In this document: piece by piece, positions 34,702 to 47,847 of the stretch
How the letters are laid out: the number at the start of each line of letters is the position of its first letter
How positions within the stretch are numbered: the stretch's first letter is position 1
Assembly: GCA_023614405.1 (NCBI GenBank)
Contig: CM042694.1
Location: 91,929,285 to 91,993,284 of the forward strand
DNA: 64,000 nt
From: Avena insularis
Lineage: Eukaryota > Streptophyta > Magnoliopsida > Poales > Poaceae
Direction of reading: 5' to 3'
Made by a program: the position numbers and the translations under genes
The notes under the pieces: generated by a model
What the model saw: only the letters and a program-made list of their open reading frames with translations
Told to the model about the DNA's origin: nothing
Databases searched by the model: none

Positions 34702-37700
34702 CTAGTTTACAATAGGCAGGAACCTAACACCAATGGAATCTCGATGTTGTTCGTGCTTGTCATGTTGGAGAGCTTTAGTCAAAGGATCCGCTACATTCAG
34801 TTCCGTATGTACTTTGCAAATTTTGACTTCACCTTCGTCAACAATCTGCCGGGTGACGTGAAATCTAAGCTTGATGTATTTGGCTGTGGAATGAGTTCTT
34901 GGTTCCCTTGCATTTGCAATAGCTCCCGTGTTATCACAATAGATTGTCACGGGGTCTTGTGCGTTGGGAAAAACTCCTAGTTTGATGACGAAATTCCTTA
35001 GCCAAACAGCTTCATTTGTTGTATCTGCTGCAGCAATGTATTCAGACTCCATTGAAGATTGTGCCACCATCGACTACTTCTTGCTTTTCCAGCTTACGGC
35101 CCCACCATTCACCAAGAAAACAAATCCTGTTTGAGACTTAGAGTCATCATGATCTGAATTCCAGCTCGCATCTACGTAACCTGTTACGTTAAGAGCTTCA
35201 TCATTTCCTCCATATATTAGGAACATATCCCTTGTTCTTCTCAGATACTTTAGAATATTTTTCACGGCTGTCTAGTGATCCGGTCCTGGATTACTCTGAT
35301 ATTGGCTCGTCAAACTAAGAGCCAATGCCACATTAGGTCAGGTACTAAGCATTGCATACATGATAGATCCTATTGCAGAAGCATAGGGGACGTCAGACAT
35401 CTTCTCTCTATCATTGTCCGTTACAGGACATTGATTCACACTCAAGTTGCAATTCTTCATCATAGGTGTAAAACCCCTCTTGGTGTTTTCCATTTTGATC
35501 CTCTTCAAAATCTTATCTATGTAAGTACTCTGACTTAATGCTATTAGGTGTCTTGATCTATCTCTATAGATCTTGATTCCTAATATGTATGCAGCTTCAC
35601 CTAGATCCTTCATGGAAAATTGGTTGCTCAAATACGCTTTCACGCTATTCATAAGATCCACATCGTTTCCCATGAGTAATATGTCATCCACATATACTAC
35701 TAAGAAAACTACCGAGCTCCCACTCACTTTCTTGTAAACATAGAACTCTTGTTGGTTTTGGATAAATCCAAAACTCTTGATCACTTGATCAAAACGTTGG
35801 TTCTAGCTCGGAGATGCTTGTTTCAACCCATAAATGGACCGTTGGAGCTTGCATACCTTTCCAGCATCCTTAGGATCAACAAAACCTTCTGGTTGCATCA
35901 TATACAACTCTTCATCAATGTGACCATTGAGGAACACGGTCTTGACATCCATCTGCCAAATTTCATAGTCGAAATGTGCAGCAATTGCTATTAAAATCCT
36001 GACAGCCTTAAGCATCACTACGGGAGAGTAAGTCTCGTCATAGTCAACTCCTTGAATTTGTCGAAACCCCTTTGCGACAAGTCGAGCTTTGTGAATGGTT
36101 ACATTACCATTCGCATCTGTCTTTTTCTTAAAGATCCATTTATTTTCCACAGCCTTGCGACCCTCTGGAAGATCCACCAAGGTCCAAACTTGGTTTTCAT
36201 GCATGGATCCTATTTCGGATTTCATGGCTTCTAGCCATTTCTCGGAGTCAGCACTATCCATAGCTTCTTTGTAGTTTGCAGGTTCTTCCTGATCATCTAA
36301 GATGACAGACATTACAAGGCTACTGTACCAATCTAGAGTGGCACGAACCCTTGTAGACCTGCGAACCTCAGGAGTCTCGATGTCATTGTTTTGATCAGCA
36401 TCAATGGGCTCTTCCTCCATGTTGGAGAGCGGTTTCGGAACAGTTTCCGTTGTGCTACTCGGAATACGGAGAGAAGGGTCAACAATTTCATCTAACTCTA
36501 TTTTCCTTCCACTCACTCCTTTTGCAAGAAACTCTTTCTCGAGAAAGGTGCCAGTTTTTGCAACAAACGTTTTGCCTTCGGCTTGGTTGTAGAAGGTATA
36601 TCCAATGGTTTCCCTTGGATATCCTACAAAGATACATTTTTCTGACTTGGGTTCGAGTTTGTCAGGCTGCAGTTTCTTAACATACACCTCACATCCCCAA
36701 ACTTTCAAAAAAGACAACTTTGGCTTCTGCCCATACCATATCTCATATGGTGTTGTCTCCACGGATTTGGATGGTGCTCGGTTTAAAATAAAAGTGGCGG
36801 TTTCTGACGCATATCCCCAAAAAGACACAGACAAATCAGTTAAAGACATCATGGACCGTACACTATCCAATAGGGTCCGGTTACGGCGTTCCGACACACC
36901 ATTACGCTATGGTGTTCCGGCTAGCGTAAGCTGTGGGATGATCCCACAGTCCTTCAAGTGCATGTTAAACTCATAACTCAAATACTCGCCTCCCCGATCT
37001 GATCGAAGGTTCTTGATTTTCTTGTTAAGTTGATTCTCTACCTCTTTCTGAAATTCCTTGAACTTTTCAAAGGTTTCAGACTTGTGCTTCATCAAGCAGA
37101 TATATCCATATCTGCTCAAGTCGTCAGTAAAGGTAACAAAGTAACGATAACCATTGTGTGTTGAGACACTCATTGGTCCACATACATCTGTATGTATGAT
37201 CCCAAGTAGGTCTACAACTCTCTCCACTATGCCGGAGAATGGTGTCCTGGTCATCTTGCCCATGAGGCATGGCTCACATGTATCAAGGGATTCGAAATCC
37301 AATGATCCAAGAAGCCCTTCTGAATGAAGCTTCTTCATGCGCTTTATGCCAATATGACCAAGACGGCAATGCCATATGTACATGGAATTATCATCACTGT
37401 GCTTACAATGTTTAGCATCAACACTATGGATGTGTGTATCACAATCAAGATTAAGTAAGAATAAACCATCACATACAGGAGCATGAACATAGAAAACATA
37501 ATTCATATAAATTGAACAACCACTTGTTCCTGATTTAAACGAATAACGGTCTTGCAACAAGCAAGACCCACTCACAATATTCATACTCAGTGCGGGTACA
37601 TAATAGCATTTATTCAAAACCAATAATAATCCTGACGGTAGACGAAGATGTAGGGTGCCGACGGCCATCACTTCGACTCTCGAACCATTGCCGACGCGCA

Positions 37701-38700
37701 TCGTCACCTCGTCCTTCCTCAGGCGCCTCCTACTCTGCAGATCCTGCTGAGAGTTACAAATGTGAGCAACAGATCCAGTATCAAATACCCAGGTGTTACT
37801 CCTAGCGCTTGTAAGAAATACAACAATAACATGTATATCATATATACCTTTGTCTGGAATGGCTATCTTGCCAGCTCGCTTGTCTTCAAGGTACTTGGGG
37901 CAGTTGCGTTTCTAGTTCCCATCCCCTTTGTAGTAGAAGCACGAAGTGCCGGGCTTAGGGCCAGGCTTGGCAGCCTTTGAGGTGGTGGGAACAAACTTGC
38001 CATCCCTCTTAGAATTCTTGCTCTTGCCTTTTCCCTTTTGCCCCGGTTTCTTAAAGTTGGTGGTCTTGTTGACCATCAGCACCGTGTGTTCCTTCTTGAT
38101 TTCAACCTCAGCAGTTTTGAGCATGGCGAACACCTCAGCAAGGGTCTTAGTCATCCCTTGCATGTTGTAGTTCATCACAAAACCCTTATAGCTAGGGGGC
38201 AGCGAATGCAGCACCCTATCTATAGCGAGTTCCTCCGGGATTTTGCAATCCAGGGCGTTTAAGCATTTAACGTAGCCAAACATTTTGACCATGTCCTCAC
38301 TAATATTGTTGTGCTCTTCCATTTTAGCAGAGAAGAAGAGCTCAGAAGCATCATACCTCTCTGCACGAGCTTGTGGAGCAAAGACAACCTTGAGATCCTC
38401 AATGATCTCAAAAGCATTCATCTTCTCAAAACACTTTTGAAGCTCCGGCTCCATGGCATAGAGCATTCCACTCTGGATGAGGGAGAAATCATCCGCCTTG
38501 GACTGCCAGACATTCTTTTCGTCCTCAGAGGCGGAATCTGCAGGCTTAGCCGAAAGCTCAGCCTCGATGACATAAGTCAACTTGTAGGGGACTAGGAGGA
38601 TCCTAAGATTGCGGAACCATGCGGTGAAGTTGGTTCCATCAGTTTTCAGCTTGTCCTTCTCGAGGAAAGTGGTAAGGTTGAAGGTGGGTGGGCGAGACAT
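34702..38700 (-). pseudogene. Copia gag-pol polyprotein of element C, six nonsense codons, one frame
   Basis: From ATG at 38700 to the stop at 34702 the minus strand is one frame of 1333 codons. All ORF breaks are multiples of three apart, so there is no frameshift. Order: gag (38700-37912; MSRPPTFNLTTFLEKDKLK start, UBN2-like), zinc knuckle near 37950-37905, aspartic protease (WVFDTGSVAH, about 37790), gag-pre-integrase (WHCRLGH...CEPCLMGKM), integrase with Asp in HTDVCGP, Asp in LRSDRGGEY and Glu in VSERRN 36 residues later, RT (IHKARLVAKGF; YVDD at 35694-35683), and RNase H (GYVDASW; SMESEYIAA). Stops lie at 37914, 36909, 35805, 35340, 35274 and 35076. Each is one C-to-T or G-to-A change from the expected codon. 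The knuckle has also lost its second Cys and its His. No function is expected. Confidence 0.9.
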
Positions 38701-39673
38701 CTACAAAGGAATTTGCAAAGTATTTAGACTATGTTCATAATAATGAGTTCAAATTTTAATAAAGGAACTCCCACTTAAACGAACATCCCTCTACTTGTTT
38801 AGTGATCACATGATCCCTATCCCCTGCACCTCCCCCGATCATCACGGCCATCAGTGCAGTATCAAAGGTGGACATTCCCTAATGTCGATCACATCAACTA
38901 TGCGATTCATGCTCGACTTTTTAGTCTCTTGTATTCCGAGGCCATGTCTGTACATGCTAGGCTCGCCAGTTCTAACTCGTGTATTCAAGCGGCAACATGT
39001 CTTACACCCACTGTATGCGAACGTAGATATGTCTGACACCCAGGCCTGTCACCCTGGATCGCCTCATACCGAAGAACTTTCTTGGTGGTGCACACACAAG
39101 GGGAATACGATAACTGGAATACTATGAGGGATTATCTTATTATGCTACCGTCTAGTAAGTATACCAGCACAATAAGTAATACTTCTAAAGTGAAGTGCTA
39201 TGACATGGTTATAGCTTTGTGATCATCATCAATAGCTTCAATGAGAGTTTCACAAAGTTGTCATTGCCATGTTATAATACTTGCCCCTATGAAATAACAA
39301 ATATAGATGCTTCTATATTGACTATTGCATGTTTTACGTGGCTTTAGGGCTTTCGCAGTAGAACCCTTTCCCGCCTACGAACGTCGAGCCACAACATGGA
39401 TTCAATGATTGTTGTTCTTCTTCCCTTTTCAGGGCCCTCTAATGTTAATTCCATATCAACTACTGTAGAGAGACATACACCCCCTAAGCCACTTTGATTT
39501 GTGGACCAGTCTCGTGAATCACCACGTGAGGTCGGTTGGGGGCCGCTTCATCAAACAGTGCCGCGATATGAACAATAACACTAAAGAGGGTAGCAACTAG
39601 AGAATCAATGACCACATATTGCTATGTGTTCTATCCGTACGACATGTCTACCCATAGACCCGCCCGATACCAC

Positions 39674-41247
39674 CAAGGGTTCCAGAGCGAAAACAAAAAA
39701 TTTCTATCTAGTCGAACACTCATACCAGGATCTATACTATGTAGACATAAGTAACAGAGAAGGAATACAGTATCCATACCTTTGCAGAGAGAGGCACGCC
39801 TTACGCAGGAAGGCGTATATTGATGATCAACCGGGCTCCGATCCAGCCGAGCAGCGGAAGAAGTAGATGTCGGATCACCGATCACACGACGGTAGTGTGA
39901 AGGTGGAGAACTCAACCACGAGGTCCTCCCCAATATTACGGGGAAGTCCTCAGTAGAAGAGAGAGAGAATGAGAGGAATGGGTGTCCTCCAAGGGGAGAG
40001 GGGACCCCTTTATATAGTAGGATGGGGCACCACCTAGGGGCCAGGCGGTGTGAGACTAATGCCCACACCCGCCGGCCACCTTGGGGCAGCCGCCGGCCGT
40101 AGGTGGGCCCCACTCGGGTGGCCCACTAGCCCTAGGCCGGCTGGCCCCCACCCCTTAGGCGCCTTGCCCACTTGGGCCTCCCTTCGGGTGAGGCCCATTA
40201 GCAATATAGTGCCTTCAAAAATAAAATAAAATATATATTTAATATTAATTCTCCAATTAACATTCAAATACACATATTATATTATTTCTTTACTCCAGAA
40301 CATCTTCCGGACCCCTTTCCGATCTCCATCAAATGTTGCCGAAACTATTTCGGTCTCTCTCTCTCTATTTCTCATACGATGCCTCATCTACCCTAAGCGT
40401 CCCTACCCTTAAGCGTGACATCCTTCGGTTCGGAAACACTCCGGACATGATAGAGACCACTCTCATATCAATGATCAACAGAGGGACCTGGATGGCCATG
40501 TGACCCCCATGCGTTTCACGAATACAATCGCTCGAACCGTGAGATAGTCGTTCCCCATTCCCTTTGTCATATGATACCTAATTCATCCGAGACTTGATCT
40601 TCGGTATCTTTATACCTTAGTTCGACCTCGTTACTGATGAACTTGTTTTCTCATTCTCATGTCGTTGCATTCCGTGACCTAGTCACATGCTTGCAAGCTT
40701 CATTAATGCAACGTCACCGAGATGGCCACATGTATCTGTCCGTTACATGGACTAGACGAATCCTGGTCTTGATATGTACTCCTCTACGCATTCCTTCGGA
40801 AAACCTGAGTGGCACCTTTTTGATCACCCTGTTACAAGATGATTCTTGATAACCATCTAAGCTTCTTCCAGAATGGTGATTTGCATTACCTCACAGTCAA
40901 AGAATCAGGTTGCGAGGTTCTCTGTGTTTTATCATCAATGGTGAACTTTGTAACTAGATCTCATTTTGATATAACGGTCGGATGTTTGTCTATCATGTTA
41001 TTTAACAAATAACATGACCTCATTGTCAGTTGGCATAAATGCCCATGGTCTTGAAATATAGACCATCCTCATGACCAATGAACTAGTTCACTAGAGGTAA
41101 CTAGAGACACAGTTTGTTTACATACCACACGTGTATTAACGCTTTCAGATTAATACGCTTATAGACAAGATGAAACGTATTATGAACATACATGAGGTAT
41201 ATCAAATAATACACTTTATTATTTGCCTCTAGGGCATAACTCCTTCA
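39674..41247 (-). repeat. Element C right (5') LTR (1574 bp)
   Basis: Starts at 39674, where the expected TGAAGGG has decayed to caaggg, next to the primer-binding site complement. It ends CA at 41247 before GCAAG. TATA complement at 40009-40016. It lacks a 68-bp segment present in the left LTR. Confidence 0.85.
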
Positions 41248-41252
41248 GCAAG

Positions 41253-44200
41253 AGAATAAGCTTGAGTGTGTTCTTATATGTTACAAGTATTCCCAAGGGC
41301 AAGACATACTTCATGTCATAAAGAAAAGCATGGTAAATATCTTGTCAAGTTTTATTCTCGTGGGATGGAGCCTACATATAGGTCCATCCACACGCATGAG
41401 TAAACACACCTCTAGTGATTGGTCCCTAGGACAACCAAGAGCAAGATATAGAGTCATTAAGATATAAATGGCCAACCATTGCTTTAAGTTTTAGGGCCCC
41501 TGGTCGTATAAACTCTCGTAATGTAACTCCAAAGATCTCAAGGTTTCTATCAATACCCGCTATTCATACTCCCTTTCATTAGGTGCGGTCCTATGAGCCC
41601 ATATAGGTTAAGTAACACGGAGTCAACGTTCGTATGTTACCATCATAGAACCACATAAAAGAATAAAGTTTAACAAAATACTCATAGCATACTATATAGA
41701 AATCATAGTCAGTCCGTCTTATGCCATCAAAAACATAGGGAACTACTCACAACGGTGAAACATGACAATGATCAGTGACATATGGTATACAACAAAACTG
41801 AAAATATAACTCACCCACAAAATAACTACAAGATACCGAGCACAAGCATTCACATGGCACTAGAAACTTGATGACTACAAGCGCACAAATTGTTTATAGC
41901 TAGTTCTAAAATAAGAGTATCGAACCACAAAGAGCTATTGATAAAGGTCTTAATGTCTCTCGTAACTATTCACAAAAGGGTACTTGGGAGTTGTCTTTGA
42001 TTTCAAGCAAGGGTGTTTGAGAGTGTTTGTGTGTGTTAAATAAGCAATATTAATCTAATACAAGTAAGTAGAGATAAAGGTTCACAATGTAAAATAGTAT
42101 GAAACTTCAATAGAGACAAAACATTCTTAGGAAGTGTTGGATCCACCACTAGAAATTGTGCTAATCATGATTAGAATAAACATATGTCTTTCTTTATGTG
42201 CATGTATGGAGGAAGTTCCAAATTAGGGAATCACAAACCAGCCATATGATATTTCACCCCTCATAACCACAGCAGTGATCGTAGGCCAGCCACCCTGATC
42301 CCTAGAAAAGGGTTAACCCCATGGTCATGGACATAGTTTTGTGAGTCACATCTTATTCCCCCTTGAACACATGAGTAATGATCCAATGCATATGTCACTT
42401 AGCACCTTCACATCATCACATGCCCAATGGTAGTCCCCTCCCTTGTCCCCAAGGGAAAATGTTATGTGGCCGACATCCACATAACATCAAGAAAGTAAAC
42501 TCATGCATACTTATAAACAAAGTTATAAATCATAATTATTTCAATCCATAATGTTGCTAGGGTTTCTCTATCTCCCCAAGAACAAGGAAAACTACTCACA
42601 CGTGAGGGAAATCAACATCATCATAATGGTATGAATAGAGTACATATGAATATATGAATGCTTGTGCAGATACACAGTAGGGTTCAGGAAATACAAATGA
42701 GATGTAGAGGATGATGGTGATTGTGGAGTTGCAGTGGTTGGTGATGAGGATGATGCCTAGGCATCCAAGGATCTTTATAGCCTCAGGATCAAAGCCCTTC
42801 TAGAGTGACCCATCCAGATCCTTTCTGGAGGTGAGGTTTCTGCGAATTCTGGTGTCTCTGAATGTCATCTATCAGATATGTTTGCGGGGATGGAAGTACT
42901 TGACGAAGAGGAGCCACCGAAAAATGGTACGGACGGGCCCATTCATGTCAGTGCTCGTTAAACCTCTTGAACACCTCCTACAAATTGTGTTCTCTTTGGA
43001 TTTTCTCCCAAGTGCGTGGATATTTGTATGGAACGCTTTAATGACACCCAATTAGTAGATTTGTACCCAAATTGATAGCTTTAATTATATTGTCCATCAA
43101 CACCTTTGATTTCGGGATCCTGGCGAAACAAATATAAAAGGTGCGCGCGAGCGCCGGTAAAGTACCAAGATCCTATCACTATTTGGTATTGTACCACTAA
43201 CTCCTCACCCCCAAACATATTTGGTATGACATACTCCAATTAGTATTGTATCGCTAACTCCTCGTCCCCAAACATGCTTAATTTGCAAGGTCTGAGACCC
43301 GGTCTCCATGATGCCCTTTTCTTAGAAATTTAGTCAATTTATTTCTCATGTACTGATAAATGCCGGTAACAATGTTTGGATGTGTTGGTAGGCGATAGTT
43401 GGCTCATGATGTCATAGAGATGTCGAGTGGCGGAGCTACCATATAAGCATTAGGGTCACGTATAAAGAGATAGTTGATGTAATAACATCATACCTCGTTG
43501 AATTAGGGCAGGGGGTACATGTGATTGTTGATCGTGACTTGATCGGGTGTGGTGCCCCGTGTGGCGGCACTAGTAGGCATGCGGCAACATCCGGCACAAC
43601 GCTATCTCCGATAGGTCTCGGTACCGAAACATGTCAGGAGTGGGATGTCATAGTGTTATTTGGCCAAACCAGTTTTGTCACCGGAACAATGAGAGGATGC
43701 AACTATGAGGGGGTCGTTAGTGATCACCGGTCACCACGACACCTTGAGCGGAAAGGGGAGAGAAGAATGGAGGAGCTGCTATATGCTAACCTGATCGACA
43801 TGTACCAGGCGTCGCACAACCCATGCGGGTGTGTTGGGCCGACCTAATGTTTTTCTATTATTATTTTCTTTCTTTTCTTTTTTCTATTTTATCTTTTCTA
43901 TTTTATGTGTGTGTGTTTCAAATTTTGTTTTTAAACAATTTTCAAATTTAAATATTTTTAGATCTAAATATTTTTAAAATCTAAATAAATTTTGAATCTA
44001 AACATTTGTTTTAAACATCTCTTTTTTGTAAAAAAATATAAAAAAAGGAAAAATAAAAAATTGTAGAATATAACGGTAAAAAGAAAGAAAACTGGGTCAG
44101 TCATACCGCACACGAGCCTATCCCACGTGGTATGCTCCAATCTGATCGGCATGTAAGATTTTCCGAAGAATGGGCGATTTCTATGAACAGTGGCGCGTGT

Positions 44201-44990
44201 GGACAATGTGGGCTCCAAGTGTTGTTAGCGGTCCGAAGCAGTAGCGGATGTAGGATTAAATCTGAGGGGTGTCAGACTCATTTTTCATAGAGTTAATATC
44301 ATGTATAAGTATTTTTTTTAACGCATAGAATTAGACTAATTGCTACAAGATCAAAGAATATGTATTTGTTAGGGGGTTCTTTATTAAATCTGAAAGTTTA
44401 CGAAATTTGAAAATTATTATTTTGAACGATTTTCAAACTTGAACAAATTTCAACTTTGAAAAAAACTGAGATTTTCAAATTTAAACAACTTTTGAATTCG
44501 AACAATTTTCAAATTTGAACGAATTATAAAATCTGAGTATTTTCAGAAAAGAATATTTTTAAATCTGAACATTTTTTATCGGGGCCTTTTTAGTAAATTA
44601 TAAAAGTAAAAGAAAAGTAAAACAGAAGAAAAAAGAAAAAATCCTGGCTAGGCGTGTGAAGCAGGGGTGGACTTACAAGTTAACTGTGGGCCTAGCCCAT
44701 CAATTTGCAAGCTTCAGCCGGCGTCCCAGATAGGGAAGGCAGCGAGCGCTCGATAGCAGCCGCCCCCGGTCCGAAGCACAAACGAAACTGAACCAGCTGC
44801 GTTGTGTTAGTTGGGCCTCCACGAGCACGTGGCCGTTGTGGGCTCGGAGGGTTGTTAGCTGCACTGTGTTGGATGGGGAACGGTTGGTTCAGTTCGGTTG
44901 GCGGGTTCCTGGTACTGACGGGAACGCTTCAACGCTTCAACGGTAACGTGTTCTAGACTTGGTATAGAGTAAATTGTATAATATTATTCC
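41253..44990. other. Unassigned retrotransposon-like and AT-rich sequence
   Basis: 41253-42750 reads like non-coding gypsy LTR or leader and is probably the continuation of the LTR started at 21574. At 43160-43290 two imperfect copies of a roughly 62-bp motif (ctaactcctc-ccccaaacat) occur. 43860-44640 is dominated by degenerate 'caaatttgaac' words. The ORF 43521-43847 has no recognised domain. Confidence 0.35.
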
Positions 44991-46324
44991 CTTCGATCCA
45001 AATTAATTATAAAGCCCGAATTGTGGTAGTTATATGCAATTTACTCCTCGGTATACCCACCGACGGAATTTTTTTTGCATGGTAATACGTGTTTCATTTA
45101 TATATCATAAAGATCATAGTACAAGTCACGTAAACACCGACATACGAAAAAACGAAAAGACAAAGAAACGCAGCTTTGCGTAAAGGACCACCGGCCAAGA
45201 AAGAAAACAATCTAAACTGAAGAAACCTCTGAACATGACGCCGACGCCCATCACCTGCCTCTGGCACCACCATAGAGGCCACCAAAGGAAATAATGATGG
45301 ATCACCTCCTCAACCGAGCTCGATGCGGCTCCATCGCTGACATGCAGCTTTGCGGACCTCCAAGATGGCTCACCCAAGGTGAAACCATTGTTGTTGAACG
45401 AATCAGACCGGGGCAACACCCCGGACACGACATCGAGCTCCAGATCTAGCCCCTCCGCACGACTAAGACGTCGAAGAAGGAAGCCACACCTGCCATCCAC
45501 GAACCACAGACCCAGCACACGATCCGCCATCTTCCAGATGCCGTCGATGCAGATCACAATCTGCATCCGCTCCTGGACTACCTCCCGATTCAGCGGCCGG
45601 CTGGAGCAAACGCCGCAATGAAGCGAGCCTGAGGACACAAATCCACCACGAGGATGGCGTCACCGCCACACCATCCTTGCTTGGATAGACTGATCTTCAA
45701 ATCCATTGGGAAAGGGTCTGAAGAAAATTTATTCAGCACCGTCATCTTTATCCCTAAAACCAAGACGATGAACAGTCTAAAAACGAATTTACTTTAGACT
45801 AAGACTATCCACACGCATGGATCCGGCGACCCCCCTCACCACCGACGACCTAGGTCGCCGGAGAGGAGAGCTGTCGGAGGCCGGCGTTGGAAGGCGAGTA
45901 CCCTAGGGCACCCTGACGGCGCGTGGGTACCCACCGACGGACTTGACGGAACGTCGATAGCGATCGATTGGTACATACATACGCACGCCGTGACACACAC
46001 GCGCGCGCAATTGTCCTCGTACTAGCTCGTGTTACTTTCGCCGTTTACATCATTTCAGTTACTTTTGCCGGTCCTCCACGTACCACGACCGACGGCCCAG
46101 ACCGCAGAGGGGTTGTCCTAGTCTACGATCGACAACCAGCGCCAATGATGATCACGCTACACAAATCATCGCTCCCATCACCTCCTCGTCCGTCCGATCA
46201 GGAATTCGTGAGGAAACCGCGCGTACCTACCTGCTAGTTGCTACGGTACTAGTGTACTACCAACGCCACCGACTGCCAGCTAGTTTCACAACACAACAAA
46301 TATCATTCGGTTCCTTTTTTTATG
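44991..46324. other. Unassigned, partly low-copy sequence
   Basis: A single Stowaway-like end (cccttcgatccaaattaatt) lies at about 44990-45010 without a partner. 45090-45690 is moderately GC-rich with open frames on both strands (for example 45126-45638 minus) but no recognised domain. 45830-46240 is GC-rich. No supportable gene. Confidence 0.35.
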
Positions 46325-46493
46325 TTCCCTCCGTTTCAAAATATAAGATGTTTTAGCTTTATGAAAGGAGTGTATCTATACCTCTGTTAGTGTGTTGGTT
46401 CACTTTATACCTAGATGAAACTACAAACTAAAAGATGTCTAGATACACTTCATTCCCAACGTTAAAACATCTTATATTTTAAAACGGAGGGAG
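46325..46493. mobile_element. Stowaway MITE, 169 bp
   Basis: Inverted ends TTCCCTCCGTTTCAAAATAT and its complement ending CGGAGGGAG, followed by TA at 46494-46495. Arms 'aagatgttttag' and 'aaaacatcttatattttaaa' are complementary. The left TA (46321-46322) is two bases away, so the left end has decayed slightly. Confidence 0.87.
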
Positions 46494-47348
46494 TATTTCA
46501 GAATAAATAAATCATGGGGGCTCAGGCATGGCGGGAGATACATCAGGTCGTCTCTGAGCTGAGCGGTAACCAGCTGGATAATGGTCTACCTCTAATCACG
46601 GCGTCTGCGTCGGCGCACTGCCATAGGGACAGCAGAAATAAAGGAGGAACAAAATCTGATTGTCATAGACTATTGTCTACTACTCCTACGTCGAAGACCA
46701 TCGGTATCTATTGTCCCACTCTTGCTTGTCCACGAATGTATACATGAGTCCAGATATTGCTCTAAATACAAACCCGCTTAAATATCCGGGTATCGAAGGA
46801 TATCCATGGTTTTTCCGTACAACACGATACCCTAATACGAGTAGTTGAGGCTTAGGTACGCCGATGAGAACCATGGCGGCGGAACCCCATCCAATGGATC
46901 TAAGGCGGCCATGGAGGAAGATCTTGATCACGGCTTGGAAGAAGTGTAGCAGCGCAAGTACAGCTCAGTTCTGCCTACGAATTCGATACAAGGTATTGTC
47001 TCATGTATTTCGATTTTTCACAAACTAAGGTATGTCCCCTGTATCACAAGTGACGACCTAATTTATCTAGACGTTTTTTAGTGTGTGTAGATTCGGAGCA
47101 AACCTACACACTAACGGTGGTTTAGATACATTCATTTTACAAAAGCTAAAACATTCTGTATTTTGAAACAGAAAGAGTAGTCATCTTGGACTTTCCACTA
47201 AACGAGTCCGTGGTAATGCAAGAGTAAACCTATGAATCTTTCTTTTCTGTTGCTCTTCGCCAATCTTGGCCGTGAGTCCTGGCCTTCATAGATTAATGAA
47301 CTGGTCCTTCATAACTGCACTTGTTAGTGTATTTTATTGTTGCTACTA
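46494..47348. other. Unassigned interval with a decayed MITE-like stretch
   Basis: 46500-46970 has short open frames without a domain. At 47020-47185 a stretch ending 'tgtattttgaaacagaaaga' with internal complementary arms looks like an old Stowaway copy, but its left end is not clear. Confidence 0.35.
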
Positions 47349-47465
47349 CTCACTCCGTCTCAAAATAAGTGATTTGAATTTATCTAGATTCGTATATATT
47401 CATATACTAAAATACGTCTACATACATGCGAATCTAGAAAAAATATTAATTTGATTTGGAGGGAG
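47349..47465. mobile_element. Stowaway MITE, 117 bp
   Basis: Starts CTCACTCCGTCTCAAAATAA and ends TTGGAGGGAG, with TA at 47347-47348 and 47466-47467. Inner arms 'tctagattcgtatat' and 'gcgaatctaga' are complementary. Confidence 0.88.
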
Positions 47466-47733
47466 TACAGTAATTTGGTTCTCTATGTAACAGAGCCAGC
47501 AACACTACACTCAAGAAGACAAGAACACGTGCTAGGTGATCAGGGGAAACATTATTAGATCAATCTCTGCAAGGCTCGGAGCTGACTGTGTCAAGTGACA
47601 GATTACAGCAAACACACACTAGTAAAAAATGGGCCTTTGGTTCGAGCCATTAGTCCCGGTAGCTGGGGCCGGGACTAATGGTCCGAACCAGACGGTCCGA
47701 GGAGGCCGAGGCGCTTTGTCCCGGTCCGTAAGG

Positions 47734-47847
47734 AACCATTAGTCCCGGTTTGAGATACAAACCGGAACAAATGGGTCTGGGCCGGGGCGCATGCTCTTGG
47801 CAGAACCTTTAGTCCCGGTTTGTATCTCAAACCGGGACTAATGGTCT
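47734..47847. repeat. Hairpin-forming inverted repeat in the CACTA left end
   Basis: Arm 47734-47775 and arm 47804-47847 are complementary, with about 30 uninterrupted pairs around 'tcccggtttgagatacaaac' and a loop of about 28 bases. Such subterminal hairpins are typical of Triticeae CACTA elements and could feed small-RNA production (inference). Confidence 0.8.

Larger units (their letters stand above)
21794..41247 (-). mobile_element. Copia LTR retrotransposon (element C), minus orientation, with nested insertion
   Basis: The left LTR starts at 21794 and the right LTR ends at 41247 (cataactccttca). GCAAG lies at 21789-21793 and 41248-41252, an exact 5-bp target duplication, which joins the two sides across 19.4 kb. 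The element comprises a left LTR split in two (21794-22082 and 33400-34672), internal region (34673-39673) with a gag-pol frame, and right LTR (39674-41247). The polypurine tract complement 'gtctcccact' follows the left LTR and a degenerate primer-binding site complement 'cgataccac' precedes the right LTR, so the element is transcribed on the minus strand. Confidence 0.88.

Noticed and set aside
43521..43847. 108-codon plus-strand frame
   Set aside because: No recognisable domain and no conserved neighbours. It could be chance in moderately GC-rich sequence.
45126..45638. Possible minus-strand gene of 170 codons
   Set aside because: No recognisable domain, competing frames on the other strand, and no intron or promoter evidence. 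Recorded as unassigned.
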